Below, one piece after another: positions 18,249 to 26,277 of a stretch of DNA of 63,517 bases. Source of the stretch: Corynebacterium frankenforstense (GTDB lineage: Bacteria > Actinomycetota > Actinomycetes > Mycobacteriales > Mycobacteriaceae). Below the pieces are notes generated by a model, which saw only the letters and a list, made by a program, of their open reading frames with translations, had not been told where the DNA came from and made no database searches. The stretch lies in contig NZ_JASODI010000016.1 of the NCBI RefSeq assembly GCF_030211955.1, forward strand, positions 1-63,517. Direction: 5' to 3'. Each line of letters begins with the position of its first letter. Positions within the stretch are counted from its first letter, which is position 1. The translations under genes were made by a program, and so were the position numbers.

Positions 18249-19376
18249 CTACGCCTGCGGGTTTTCGCCGCGGGCGCCCGGGGCGACCTCGAAGTGGGGC
18301 CCGGAGCCGGCGGCCTTCAGGCTGGCGTGGGTGGGCGGGTCGCTGGGCACGCCTTCGGGGCGGCGCTCCTCGAAGCGGCGGCGCAGCTCGGGCACGACGT
18401 CGCGGCCGAGGCGCTCGATCTGGTCGAGGACGACCTTGAGCGGCAGGCCGGCGTGGTCGATGAGGAACATCTGGCGCTGGTAGTCGCCGACCCAGTCGGC
18501 GAAGGTCAGGGTGCGCTCGATGACCTGCTCGGCGGTGCCGACGGTCAGCGGGGTCAGCTCACTGAACTCCTCGAGGCTCGGCCCGTGGCCGTAGACGGGG
18601 GCGTGGTCGAAGTAGGGGCGGAAGAAGTCGACGGCCTCCTGCTCGGTGTCGCCGATGAAGACCTGCCCGCCCAGGCCCACGATGGCCTGGTCGGCGCGGC
18701 CGTGGCCGTAGGCCTCGAAGCGGCGGCGGTAGATGCCGACCATCTTGGCCGTGTGCTCCTTGTTCCAGAAGATGTTGTTGTGGAAGAAGCCGTCGCCGTA
18801 GTAGGCGGCCTGTTCGGCGATCTGCGGCGAGCGGATGGATCCGTGCCACACGAAGGGCGGGACGTCGTCAAGCGGCCACGGCGTCGCGGTGAAGCCCTGC
18901 AGGGGTGTGCGGAACTTGCCCTGCCAAGTCATGGAGCGCTCGCGCCACAGGCGGCGCAGCAGGTGGTAGTTCTCCACGGCCAGCGGGATGCCCTGGCGGA
19001 TGTCCTTGCCGAACCACGGGTAGACCGGGCCGGTGTTGCCGCGGCCGAGCATCAGGTCGTTGCGCCCACCGGACAGGTGCTGCAGGAAGGCGTAGTCCTC
19101 GGCGATCTTGACCGGGTCGTTGGTGGTGATCAGAGTCGTGGATGTCGACAGCAGGATGCGCTCGGTCCGGGCCGCGATGTAGGCCAGGTGCGTCGTGGGT
19201 GAGGAGGGCACGAAGGGCGGGTTGTGGTGCTCGCCGGTGGCGAAGACGTCGAGGCCGACCTCCTCGGCCTTGAGCGCGATCTTCGTCATCGCCTCGATGC
19301 GCTCGCCCTCGGTGGGGGTGCGCCCGGTGGTGGGGTCCTCGGTGACGTCTCCGATGGTGAAGATGCCGAACTGCAT
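18249..19376 (-). CDS. FMN-dependent luciferase-like monooxygenase, CE1758 family
   Basis: 375 aa member of the bacterial luciferase/LLM superfamily (TIM barrel). Starts MQFGIFTIGDVTEDPTTGR; further family segments are GLDVFATGEHHNPPFVPSSP, LLSTSTTLITTNDPVKIAED, GRNDLMLGRGNTGPVYPWFG and VIERTLTFADWVGDYQRQM. Such enzymes use FMNH2 and oxygen to oxidise an organic substrate; the substrate here is unknown. First gene of a two-gene unit with the FMN reductase. A candidate minus-strand -10 TACAGT (plus-strand 19473-19478) lies about 100 nt upstream. Confidence 0.9.
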   Translation of the reverse strand: MQFGIFTIGDVTEDPTTGRTPTEGERIEAMTKIALKAEEVGLDVFATGEHHNPPFVPSSPTTHLAYIAARTERILLSTSTTLITTNDPVKIAEDYAFLQHLSGGRNDLMLGRGNTGPVYPWFGKDIRQGIPLAVENYHLLRRLWRERSMTWQGKFRTPLQGFTATPWPLDDVPPFVWHGSIRSPQIAEQAAYYGDGFFHNNIFWNKEHTAKMVGIYRRRFEAYGHGRADQAIVGLGGQVFIGDTEQEAVDFFRPYFDHAPVYGHGPSLEEFSELTPLTVGTAEQVIERTLTFADWVGDYQRQMFLIDHAGLPLKVVLDQIERLGRDVVPELRRRFEERRPEGVPSDPPTHASLKAAGSGPHFEVAPGARGENPQA

Positions 19377-19634
19377 GGGTGGGGCTCCTGACTCTGACTG
19401 CTCGGGCGGGCGGCGCCGTGGGGGTGGCTCAACTTGGCCGGTCCCGACGGTGGCGTCCGCCGTCGCTCACTGACTGTACGGAGTGGTTAGTGGGATGAAG
19501 ATTTCGTCGGGTGTCTTTCATTCATGTGGGGTGACACTGTGCGCCACGCTATGACATGTCAACAAACGTTGTGGGGCGGGTATTCCCGGGCGCGTCGGGT
19601 AAGGCTCGTCGGCGCCGCGCGCGCCGGGCACGCC

Positions 19635-19729
19635 GCACCTGTACCCGACGCAGACACCGCATCTGCACCCACGCACACACCGCACCTGGACCCGACGCAG
19701 ACACCGCACCTGTCCCCGGTGCAGACGCC
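19635..19729. repeat. 24-bp minisatellite, about four units
   Basis: Units at 19635-19658, 19659-19681 (23 nt), 19682-19705 and 19706-19729, consensus GCACCTG-N-ACCCGACGCAGACACC. Spacing and sequence drift are those of a slipped-strand minisatellite. There are no unique spacers, so it is not a CRISPR array. Confidence 0.85.
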
Positions 19730-19755
19730 GCGCCCGTGCGCGGTGGGGGAGCAAC

Positions 19756-19769
19756 GGGGCGTCGGAAAT
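19756..19769. repeat. Half copy of the dispersed palindromic element
   Basis: GGGGCGTCGGAAAT matches the left arm and loop of the complete element near rarA; the right arm is missing. It lies 31 nt before the helicase start. Confidence 0.5.
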
Positions 19770-19800
19770 CGGGCCCGGGCGCCGTGGCAGAATCTCGTCC

Positions 19801-22611
19801 ATGTCGCAGCGCACCTTCACCTCCGTCGAGCTCCAGACCCTGCTGGGGCGTGCCGATGAGGTGACGTCGGGGGCCAAGGAGTCCCGGGAGACCGCCGAGT
19901 GGCTCGCCGGCTGGGTGGCCTCGCCGCGCGCCGGGGACCTCAACAGCTCGTACCTGCGCGACTCCGACACCAGCGAGTGGATCTGCTTTCTCACCCCGTG
20001 GGCGCTGACGTGGCCGGACGGCTTCTACGCCGTGCAGGAGGCAAACGCGGACCCGGGGCTCGGCGAGGCGCTGCTCGCACTCGTCGACGACGCCGCGGAA
20101 GTCCCGGAGCTCCGCAAGCGGGCGAAGAGGGCCGCACCCGGGTTCTTCGGCCGGCTCTTCGGAGGCGGGCGCGTCGACGCCGCGCGCCTGGCCGCAGCGG
20201 AGCTGGAGCGCGTGCTCGGTGAGATCGACTCGCGCGGCACCCTCGTGCGTGCCCGCGGGGCGCTCGACCGGATGCACACGGCCACCGAGCTGCAGCGCGA
20301 GGGCGTGCACCTCTTCCCGGGCTCGCACGGCACCCCCGGCCGCTACCTGAAGGCCGCGCGCGAGGCGGTCAAGGACGCGCTCAACGGGCACTTCGGCACC
20401 ACGGGGTCGGTGGGGCTCAACCCGTTCGATCCGGGGCCGGTCGCCGCGGTGCTCGAGCGGGCGCGGGCCGCGCGCGACGACCCGTTCTCCGAGGCCACGC
20501 TGCGCGCGCAGCTCGAGCGGATCCTCGCCGACCGCGGGCGGGTCGAGGCCGAGCAGCTGCTGGACGGCATGCCGCTGGAGACGCTGCGCGAGGTCACCGC
20601 CGACAGGCTGCGTATCTCCGGGCTTCCGGAGGCCGGCGTGAAGACCGTCGGCGACGTGCGCCGCGCCCACGTCGGCCAGCTGCGCCAGATCCCCGGCATC
20701 GGGGAGCGCTCCGCCGACCGGCTCAAGGCCGCCGCCGAGACGCTCTTCTCCGAGGCCGCCGCCGAGCCGCGCCGCGACATCGGCACCGAGCGCACCCGGT
20801 ACGCCGTGCAGCTGGTGGACGTCCTGGCGCGCTACGACGCCCTGCCGGACCTCGACGAGGAACAGCAGGCGCGCCGCAGGCGGCTCTTCGAGATCGCCGA
20901 CCTGTCGAAGGACTGGAACGTGGCGGCCGGCGACCCCGACCGGTGGGCGGTGGCGTTCTCCGGCGGGGAGAGGAGCAACGAGGCCTACGCCCGCTTCCGC
21001 GGCGACATCGCCTGGGCGCAGGCCAACCCGCAGGTGCTCGACACCTTCCGGGGGCTGACCGTGACCGTGAACCCGTGGGCCGACTACCAGCGCCGACCCG
21101 CGCACTACCAGGGGCTGCTGGCGGATCTGCTGGGCAACCAGAAGACCGGCGGCGAGGACCTCGACGCCGACACGCTCGCCGCGATCCGGGCGCTGCGCCT
21201 CGACCGCACCTTCCTGGACGCGGACCTGCACCTGCGCGGCTACCAGTCCTTCGGCGCGCGCTTCGCGGTGGTGCAGAAGAAGACCGTCCTCGGCGACGAG
21301 ATGGGCCTGGGCAAGACCGTCCAGGCGATCGCCGCGGCGGCGCACGTCGCCGCCGTCGACGGGGTGGCGCGCACCCGCGTCCTCGTCGTCTGCCCGGCCT
21401 CCGTGGTGGTCAACTGGGAGCGAGAGATCAAGAACTTCACCACCGGGCTGCCCGTCTTCCGCGCCCACGGCGCGGTCAAGGAGGACCTCGTCGACGCCTG
21501 GCGCAGCGAGGGCGGGTTCTGCGTGGTGACTTACGACGGCGCGCGCACCATGGCCGCGCGGCTGGGCGCGCCCGAGTTCGTGATCGTCGACGAGGCGCAC
21601 ATGATCAAGAACCCGGAGGCGCAGCGCTCCCGGGCGGTCGCCCGGCTGGTCGACTCGGCGGCGCACGCGCTGCTGATGACGGGCACCCCGCTGGAGAACG
21701 CCGTGGTCGACTTCGAGCACCTCGTCGGCTACATCGCCCCGCAGCTCGACGTGGAGGACCTCTCCGCCCGCGAGTTCCGGCGTCGCGTCGCGCCGGTGTA
21801 CCTGCGGCGCAACCAGGACGACGTACTCGACGAGCTGCCGCAGAAGACCGAGACGATCGACTGGATCGACCTCAACGACCAAGACCGGCGCCACTACCTC
21901 GAGGCCGTGCGCGAGGGCGGCTGGATGGCCATGCGCCGCGCGCCCATGACCACGCCCGTGGGCGTGCCGGCGAAGCTTCAGCGCCTGCGCGAGATCGTCG
22001 ACGAGGCCGCCGAGGCCGGGCGCAAGGTGCTCATCTTCTCGTTCTTCCTCGACGTGCTGGCGCTGCTGGACAAGGAGCTCGGTAAGACCGTCGTGGGCAC
22101 GGTCGACGGTTCGGTGGCCGCGGCGAAGCGTCAGGACCTCGTCGACCAGTTTGCCGCCGTCGACGGCCCGGCGGTGCTGCTCGCACAGATCACCGCCGCG
22201 GGCGCCGGGTTGAACATCCAGGCCGCCAGTGTGGTCATCCTCGTCGAGCCCCAGGTCAAGCCCTCCATTGAGGCGCAGGCGATCGCGCGTGCCCACCGCA
22301 TGGGCCAGACGTCCACGGTGCTGGTGCACCGGCTGGTCGCCGACGACACGGCCGATGAGCGGCTCCTGGAGATCCTGGGGCAGAAGACCAAGGTCTTCGA
22401 CGCCTACGCCCGGGAGTCGGAGTCGGCGCGGGTGCACGACGCGGTGGACGTCTCCGAGTCGCAGCTGGCCGAGGAGATCATCGCCGCGGAGCGCGAGCGG
22501 TGGAATGTCGGTGGGGAGTCTGGCGGGGACGCCGGGGTCGGTTCCGCCGGGGACACCGGCGCGGGGGTCGAGAGACGCTCCGGCAAGGAGCAAGCCGGGG
22601 GAGAGGGCTAG
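19801..22611 (+). CDS. HhH domain-SNF2 family helicase
   Basis: 936 aa. The N-terminal ~480 residues match no family I recognise, apart from a helix-hairpin-helix segment at about residues 292-315 (LRQIPGIGERSADRLKAAAE) that should bind DNA. The C-terminal half is a complete SNF2 ATPase core: motif I GDEMGLGKTVQA (near 497), motif II VDEAHMIKN (near 595), motif III LLMTGTPLEN, motif V AGAGLNIQAASVVI and motif VI ARAHRMGQTSTV (near 830). The last ~45 residues are Gly/Glu/Ser-rich. It stands alone, with no methyltransferase, nuclease or phospholipase-D gene beside it. Likely a DNA-remodelling or repair translocase; a defence role cannot be excluded. Confidence 0.88.
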   Translation: MSQRTFTSVELQTLLGRADEVTSGAKESRETAEWLAGWVASPRAGDLNSSYLRDSDTSEWICFLTPWALTWPDGFYAVQEANADPGLGEALLALVDDAAEVPELRKRAKRAAPGFFGRLFGGGRVDAARLAAAELERVLGEIDSRGTLVRARGALDRMHTATELQREGVHLFPGSHGTPGRYLKAAREAVKDALNGHFGTTGSVGLNPFDPGPVAAVLERARAARDDPFSEATLRAQLERILADRGRVEAEQLLDGMPLETLREVTADRLRISGLPEAGVKTVGDVRRAHVGQLRQIPGIGERSADRLKAAAETLFSEAAAEPRRDIGTERTRYAVQLVDVLARYDALPDLDEEQQARRRRLFEIADLSKDWNVAAGDPDRWAVAFSGGERSNEAYARFRGDIAWAQANPQVLDTFRGLTVTVNPWADYQRRPAHYQGLLADLLGNQKTGGEDLDADTLAAIRALRLDRTFLDADLHLRGYQSFGARFAVVQKKTVLGDEMGLGKTVQAIAAAAHVAAVDGVARTRVLVVCPASVVVNWEREIKNFTTGLPVFRAHGAVKEDLVDAWRSEGGFCVVTYDGARTMAARLGAPEFVIVDEAHMIKNPEAQRSRAVARLVDSAAHALLMTGTPLENAVVDFEHLVGYIAPQLDVEDLSAREFRRRVAPVYLRRNQDDVLDELPQKTETIDWIDLNDQDRRHYLEAVREGGWMAMRRAPMTTPVGVPAKLQRLREIVDEAAEAGRKVLIFSFFLDVLALLDKELGKTVVGTVDGSVAAAKRQDLVDQFAAVDGPAVLLAQITAAGAGLNIQAASVVILVEPQVKPSIEAQAIARAHRMGQTSTVLVHRLVADDTADERLLEILGQKTKVFDAYARESESARVHDAVDVSESQLAEEIIAAERERWNVGGESGGDAGVGSAGDTGAGVERRSGKEQAGGEG

Positions 22612-22757
22612 GGCAGGCCCGGGAGAGGCCTAGGAGAGGCGCGGAGCGAGACCTCGGGGCGGCCCAGCGCGCCGGGTGGTGACGGAGCTCGGCCGGCGGT
22701 CGGGTGACCGGGCGTGCTGGGCGGGTCGCCCGCCGGACGCGCCGGGCGGGCGTCACG

Positions 22758-22774
22758 CCAGGTTCGAGTCCTGG
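22758..22774 (+). other. tRNA T-arm-like stem-loop without a tRNA
   Basis: CCAGG-TTCGAGT-CCTGG is a perfect 5-bp T-stem with a canonical 7-nt T-loop, followed by TGGGGATTCA. The preceding 80 nt contain no matching acceptor, D or anticodon arm, so this is not a functional tRNA gene. It lies 7 nt from the end of the DUF222/HNH gene. It may be a tRNA 3' remnant of the kind left at integration sites, or chance. Confidence 0.4.
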
Positions 22775-22781
22775 TGGGGAT

Positions 22782-25100
22782 TCAGGCGCTGAACAGCGTG
22801 GGCTCGTCGCCGGGCCAGTCGCCGTCGGCCCCTTCGTCGTTGAAGTTCAGGGGCGCGGCGTAGTGGGTGTCCTCGGGCTCGTCGAAACCGTCCCCGGCGG
22901 GGTGGCCCGCTCCCGCCCCGGAACCGGGCCCGCCGGCGTCCTCGGCCTCCTCGGCGTACTTCTCGGCCAGGTAGTCCTCGTAGTCCGCCATCCAGGTCTC
23001 GTCGGGGTCCCCGGTCGCACTGCTCCCGTCAGATCCGGCACCGCCTCCGGGCACAGGGCTGCCGTCAGTTCCGTCACCGCCTCTGGTCGCACTGCTGCCG
23101 TCAGACCCGGCGCCGCCTCGAGGCACACCGGTCCCGTCGGGGGCTCGCCCGGCTGCGGGCACACCGCTCCCGTCGGTCGGGCGCGCGACGTCGTCCCCGG
23201 ACTCGCTGTCCATGTGTTCGTACTTGCGGCGGATCCGTTCGCCGGCGGAGAAGTGCGCCCGTTCCGTCCGGTTGATCGTCACACCGGTGGTGTCCGAGGA
23301 CGCCGCCGGCGGGGTGTGGCCCATCCGTCCGGTCTCCGGGTCCCGCGCGGACCATCCGCGGGAGGCCTGCATGTCGCGCTTGTCGTTGTTGTCCCTGTGG
23401 TGTTCCTTGCACCGGAAGGTCAGGTTGTTGATGTCCGTGGGTCCACCGTCGCTGTGGGGCCAGTCGTGGTGGAGCTCAACGAAGTCGCCGGGCGCGGTAC
23501 AGCCCGGGTACGAGCACACTCCTTCCGCGGCGAACAGCGCGACCCTCTGCAGGAAGTTCCCCAGTCTTCGGGCCCTGCCCGCGTAGAGCGGGTTGCCCGC
23601 GGTGTCGTGCAGGACGAGGTAGTCGTAGGGTTTCGCCTTGATCTTCATCAGCTCGAAGAGTGAGAGGTCGATCCCGGTGTTCGTCGGTCGCCTCTTCATG
23701 AAGGCCCTCCGCGCCTTGGCCGGGTCCGTCTCGATGTCGGCGCCGGCCTGCATGATCTCGTCGGCGTCTTCGGCGACGAGCGAGAGGACGATCGCGGCGT
23801 TGCCGGTGTCCTCCGTCTTGCCGGCGGCGTAGGCGCTGAGCACGTGGTGCAGGAGGTCCGCGTACCGCTCGGCGCGGCGGCGCCGGTCGGGCCCGTTGCG
23901 CTTGGCGCGGGTGGCGGCGACACCGTCCGGGTCCAGCCCGGGGATGCCCAGGTCGAGAACGTCGGCGTCGTCGTCCTTGGGGCGGTCGAAGCCCGGGATC
24001 GCGCTCGCCATGAGGTGCTTCAGCAGCGCGGCCGTCGGGGCGGGGAGATAGCCCTTGAGGTGCACGCCGCCGTCGGCCTGCTGCTCCGACACCCACAGCC
24101 ACCGGTTCTTGAAGGCGGCGAGCAGGTCACCGGAGCTCAGGTTGGCCTCGGCGACGCGGTTGCGGATCCAGTCGCGCAGATCCTCCGGCGAGCGGTTGTC
24201 GGCCTCCTCGATCGCCCGACGGCGCAGCTCCTCGGCGCCGATCTTGGCCTCGTCGAGCAGGTTCTTCAGCTCGTTGTTGATGATGCGCAGCTTCTCGGCG
24301 GCGAGCTTCTTCTCGCGGGCGCGGCGGTTGGCCTCCCGGCGGTCGGCCTCGGCCTGGCGGCGGCGTTCCTCCGCCGCCCGGCGCTCGGCCTTCTCGCGCT
24401 CGAGGCGTTCCCGCTCCCGGCGCTTGCGCTCCTCGCGCTCACACTCGGCACGCTCCCGCTCCTCACGCTCACGCTCGAGGCGTTCCCGCTCGGAGTCGGC
24501 GTCGCCGGCGGGACCGCCGCCGGGGGCCTCGGAGGACCATTCGTCGCCGTCGCCTGGCGCACCGTCGGCATCCGGATCCGCACCGTCACCCGAGGAACCT
24601 TCGCCGGGCACACTTCCGGTACCGGAATCCGCACCGGCGCCGTCAGCGCTGGTACCAGGGTCGGCGCCGGCTCCGGGGTCGGCCCTGGCACCCGGGTCAT
24701 CGCCGGTACCGGGGGCGGGCTCCGGATCGGGCGCCGCGGCGGGGCGGGCCGGCCCGTAGGTGTTCTCGGCGCCGTCGACACGGGCGCGGGCCTCGGCGCG
24801 CGAGAGGTCGAAGACCTCCGCCAGGAACAGGTCCACCCGCGAGGTGCCCGTCAGGTTGCCGGCGTGGTGCAGTCCGGCCAGGTGTGCGACCGTGTGATCG
24901 ACGACGGTCTTCGAGCCCATCGCCTTCTCGAGGTCGACCAGTGCGGGCAGCATCTCCTGGAACTCGCGTGCCGCGACCGAGGTGTCGATGAGCTCGGAGA
25001 CCCTCTCCATGTCGCTCGAGATCCGCCCGATCAGGGAGCTGACCTCGCGGACGCGCGCGGAGTCCGGTCCGTCGGGGTTGAGTGCGGTCGCGGTGGTCAT
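22782..25100 (-). CDS. DUF222/HNH endonuclease family protein with long charged helix
   Basis: 772 aa, much longer than the usual ~400-550 aa of actinobacterial DUF222-HNH (13E12-like) proteins. The N-terminal helical part has DHTVAHLAGLHHAGNLTGTS. An Ala/Gly/Asp/Pro-rich linker follows (about 118-200), then a roughly 70-residue Glu/Arg/Lys-rich segment (about 205-275) that looks like a single alpha helix or coiled coil, and the rest of DUF222. The HNH domain near 527-560 carries CSYPGC, ELHHDWPHSDGG and CKEHHRDNN, so zinc-type cysteines and catalytic histidines are present. The C-terminal region has GSDGSS repeats. These proteins are multicopy in actinobacteria and of uncertain function. The promoter has a LexA-like box. 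Confidence 0.85.
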   Translation of the reverse strand: MTTATALNPDGPDSARVREVSSLIGRISSDMERVSELIDTSVAAREFQEMLPALVDLEKAMGSKTVVDHTVAHLAGLHHAGNLTGTSRVDLFLAEVFDLSRAEARARVDGAENTYGPARPAAAPDPEPAPGTGDDPGARADPGAGADPGTSADGAGADSGTGSVPGEGSSGDGADPDADGAPGDGDEWSSEAPGGGPAGDADSERERLEREREERERAECEREERKRRERERLEREKAERRAAEERRRQAEADRREANRRAREKKLAAEKLRIINNELKNLLDEAKIGAEELRRRAIEEADNRSPEDLRDWIRNRVAEANLSSGDLLAAFKNRWLWVSEQQADGGVHLKGYLPAPTAALLKHLMASAIPGFDRPKDDDADVLDLGIPGLDPDGVAATRAKRNGPDRRRRAERYADLLHHVLSAYAAGKTEDTGNAAIVLSLVAEDADEIMQAGADIETDPAKARRAFMKRRPTNTGIDLSLFELMKIKAKPYDYLVLHDTAGNPLYAGRARRLGNFLQRVALFAAEGVCSYPGCTAPGDFVELHHDWPHSDGGPTDINNLTFRCKEHHRDNNDKRDMQASRGWSARDPETGRMGHTPPAASSDTTGVTINRTERAHFSAGERIRRKYEHMDSESGDDVARPTDGSGVPAAGRAPDGTGVPRGGAGSDGSSATRGGDGTDGSPVPGGGAGSDGSSATGDPDETWMADYEDYLAEKYAEEAEDAGGPGSGAGAGHPAGDGFDEPEDTHYAAPLNFNDEGADGDWPGDEPTLFSA

Positions 25101-25181
25101 CGGGTCACCTCCCTGGGCCCTGATCCCGGGGGAGGCCTGTCGCCGGCCAGTTGATCCCCCGTGCTTTCCGTTCTGACCGTC

Positions 25182-25210
25182 ATGCTATGCGAACGTATGT
25201 ACGAACGCAA
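25182..25210 (-). promoter_or_regulatory. DUF222/HNH promoter with LexA-like box in the spacer
   Basis: On the minus strand TTGCGT, a 17-nt spacer and TAGCAT. The spacer contains CGTACATACGTTCG, which on the plus strand reads CGAAC-GTAT-GTACG (25190-25203). This differs by one base from CGAAC-N4-GTTCG, the Gram-positive/actinobacterial SOS box core. A repressor there would block RNA polymerase. Confidence 0.5.
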
Positions 25211-25242
25211 GAAGTGGGGATAAGAATGTTGCCATACGGGAA

Positions 25243-25256
25243 GTGATATGTATCAC
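25243..25256. promoter_or_regulatory. Perfect 14-nt palindrome, operator-like
   Basis: GTGATA-TG-TATCAC is a perfect inverted repeat in AT-rich surroundings within very GC-rich DNA, about 145 nt upstream of the DUF222/HNH start. It resembles a dimeric repressor site. No cognate regulator can be named. Confidence 0.35.
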
Positions 25257-25274
25257 GTGCGGCCGCGGTGTCCG

Positions 25275-25388
25275 GAGAGCCCGGCCTGTCGGTGGAGAGC
25301 CCGGCCTGTCGGTGGCGCGCCGCTCGCTCTGTCGGTGGAGGGCCCGCCCTGTCGGTGCCGAGCCGCCCGCCCCGTCGGTGGCGCGCCG
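25275..25388. repeat. 20-23-bp minisatellite, five units
   Basis: Five copies with the constant core CTGTCGGTGG (one reads CCGTCGGTGG, one CTGTCGGTGC), spaced 20-23 nt apart. The array is followed by CGCGCCCACC-type repeats to about 25440. With 25243-25256 and the half element at 25450-25466 it accounts for most of the gene-free stretch 25101-25470. Confidence 0.8.
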
Positions 25389-25449
25389 TCAGGCGCGTCG
25401 CGCGCCCACCCGCGCGCCCACCCGCACGCACGCGCCGACGCGCACCACC

Positions 25450-25466
25450 GGGACGTCGGAAATTGA
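25450..25466. repeat. Half copy of the dispersed palindromic element
   Basis: GGGACGTCGGAAATTGA carries the left arm and entire loop of the element; the right arm CGACGCCC is replaced by GGCCC. It ends 5 nt before the stop codon of the HEPN-CBS gene. Confidence 0.5.
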
Positions 25467-25470
25467 GGCC

Positions 25471-26250
25471 CTAGGCGTCCAGTACGCGGATGAGTTCCGC
25501 CAGGTCAGAGGCGGTCACGATGCGCAGCGGCGTCTGGTGCGGCCGGCCGTGCTCGGTGATGACGGCGGCGCGGGGGACGTGGCCGTCGGCGTCGACCTCG
25601 ACGAGTCGGTCGACGGTCTCCTGGGCGGCCACGTCTCGCGGCAGGAAGATGGCGCGCCGCTGGCCGGAGGCCTTCGGCCCGGCCATGACGTCGGCGACCG
25701 TCGCCGAGGCGAACTCCGCCGCACCGCCTGCGTCTGAGTCCTTCGCGCCGCCCAGCACCCCGTGGTGCGTGGCGAACCACCGCGCGATCTGGTCCGTGGT
25801 CAGAAGGCCCTGGAACTTGCCCTGGTCATAGACCGGGAACTGCGAGATCCCCGTGGTGTCGATGAACTCGAGGACGTCGCTGAGGGCGTCGTCGCCCGTA
25901 AGCTTCTGCACCTGGTGCGTACCCAGCACCGACAGCGCGAGCGGCGGGTCGAGGATCAGGTCGCGGATGGTGCGGATCGACTCGACCGTCGAGCTCAGCG
26001 GGTCCGCGATGGGGGTGAGGCCCTCGTAGGCGCCGTGGCTGATGGCGTTGCGCAGCTCGGCGTAGTCGCGCAGCTGCTCGGCGTGCGGCGCGGAGATGAG
26101 GTGCTTCTTCTCGGCCAGACCGACCATCCACTTGAAGCTGTCGCTGCGCTTGGCACCGAGCGCCTCGCGCAGGTGGCCCTCGATGTCGTTGAAGGCGGCG
26201 AGGAACGCGGCGGCGCGCTGGCCCTCACCCTGGCTGTCTGTGCTGTCCAT
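25471..26250 (-). CDS. HEPN-like domain fused to two CBS domains
   Basis: 259 aa from ATG 26250; ATG 26259 is also possible. Residues ~10-95 look like a HEPN helical bundle: FNDIEGHLREAL, then KKHLISAPHAEQLRDYAELR, then RNAISHGAY, which fits the RNxxxH RNase motif (R67, N68, H72). Residues ~105-160 form a CBS repeat (DVLEFIDTTGISQFPVYD, LLTTDQIARWF). Residues ~182-257 form a second one (ASATVADVMAG, VDRLVEVDADGHVPRAAVI, RIVTASDLAELI). CBS pairs bind adenine nucleotides, so ligand-gated RNA cleavage is a reasonable guess. No partner nucleotidyltransferase or toxin-antitoxin gene is adjacent. Encoded after the TetR gene on the same strand, with a hairpin between. Confidence 0.8.
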   Translation of the reverse strand: MDSTDSQGEGQRAAAFLAAFNDIEGHLREALGAKRSDSFKWMVGLAEKKHLISAPHAEQLRDYAELRNAISHGAYEGLTPIADPLSSTVESIRTIRDLILDPPLALSVLGTHQVQKLTGDDALSDVLEFIDTTGISQFPVYDQGKFQGLLTTDQIARWFATHHGVLGGAKDSDAGGAAEFASATVADVMAGPKASGQRRAIFLPRDVAAQETVDRLVEVDADGHVPRAAVITEHGRPHQTPLRIVTASDLAELIRVLDA

Positions 26251-26277
26251 GCAGGCCATGGTATGCGCGCTTGACGA

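Larger units (their letters stand above)
19377..19800. other. 424-nt divergent intergenic region between monooxygenase and helicase
   Basis: No credible gene. It contains a possible monooxygenase -10 (19473-19478, minus), the perfect palindrome TGACATGTCA (19552-19561) next to ACAA-ACG-TTGT, the 24-bp repeat array (19635-19729), a half copy of the dispersed element (19756-19769) and an extended -10-like TGGCAGAAT (19786-19793) that would give the helicase a leaderless transcript. Confidence 0.6.

Noticed and set aside
19635..19729. Possible CRISPR or iteron origin
   Set aside because: Units of 23-24 bp are contiguous and drift in sequence; there is no replication protein gene nearby and no spacer sequence.
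22680..22784. Functional tRNA gene ending near 22784
   Set aside because: Only the T-arm is present. No acceptor 5' strand, D-arm or anticodon arm can be drawn in the preceding 80 nt.
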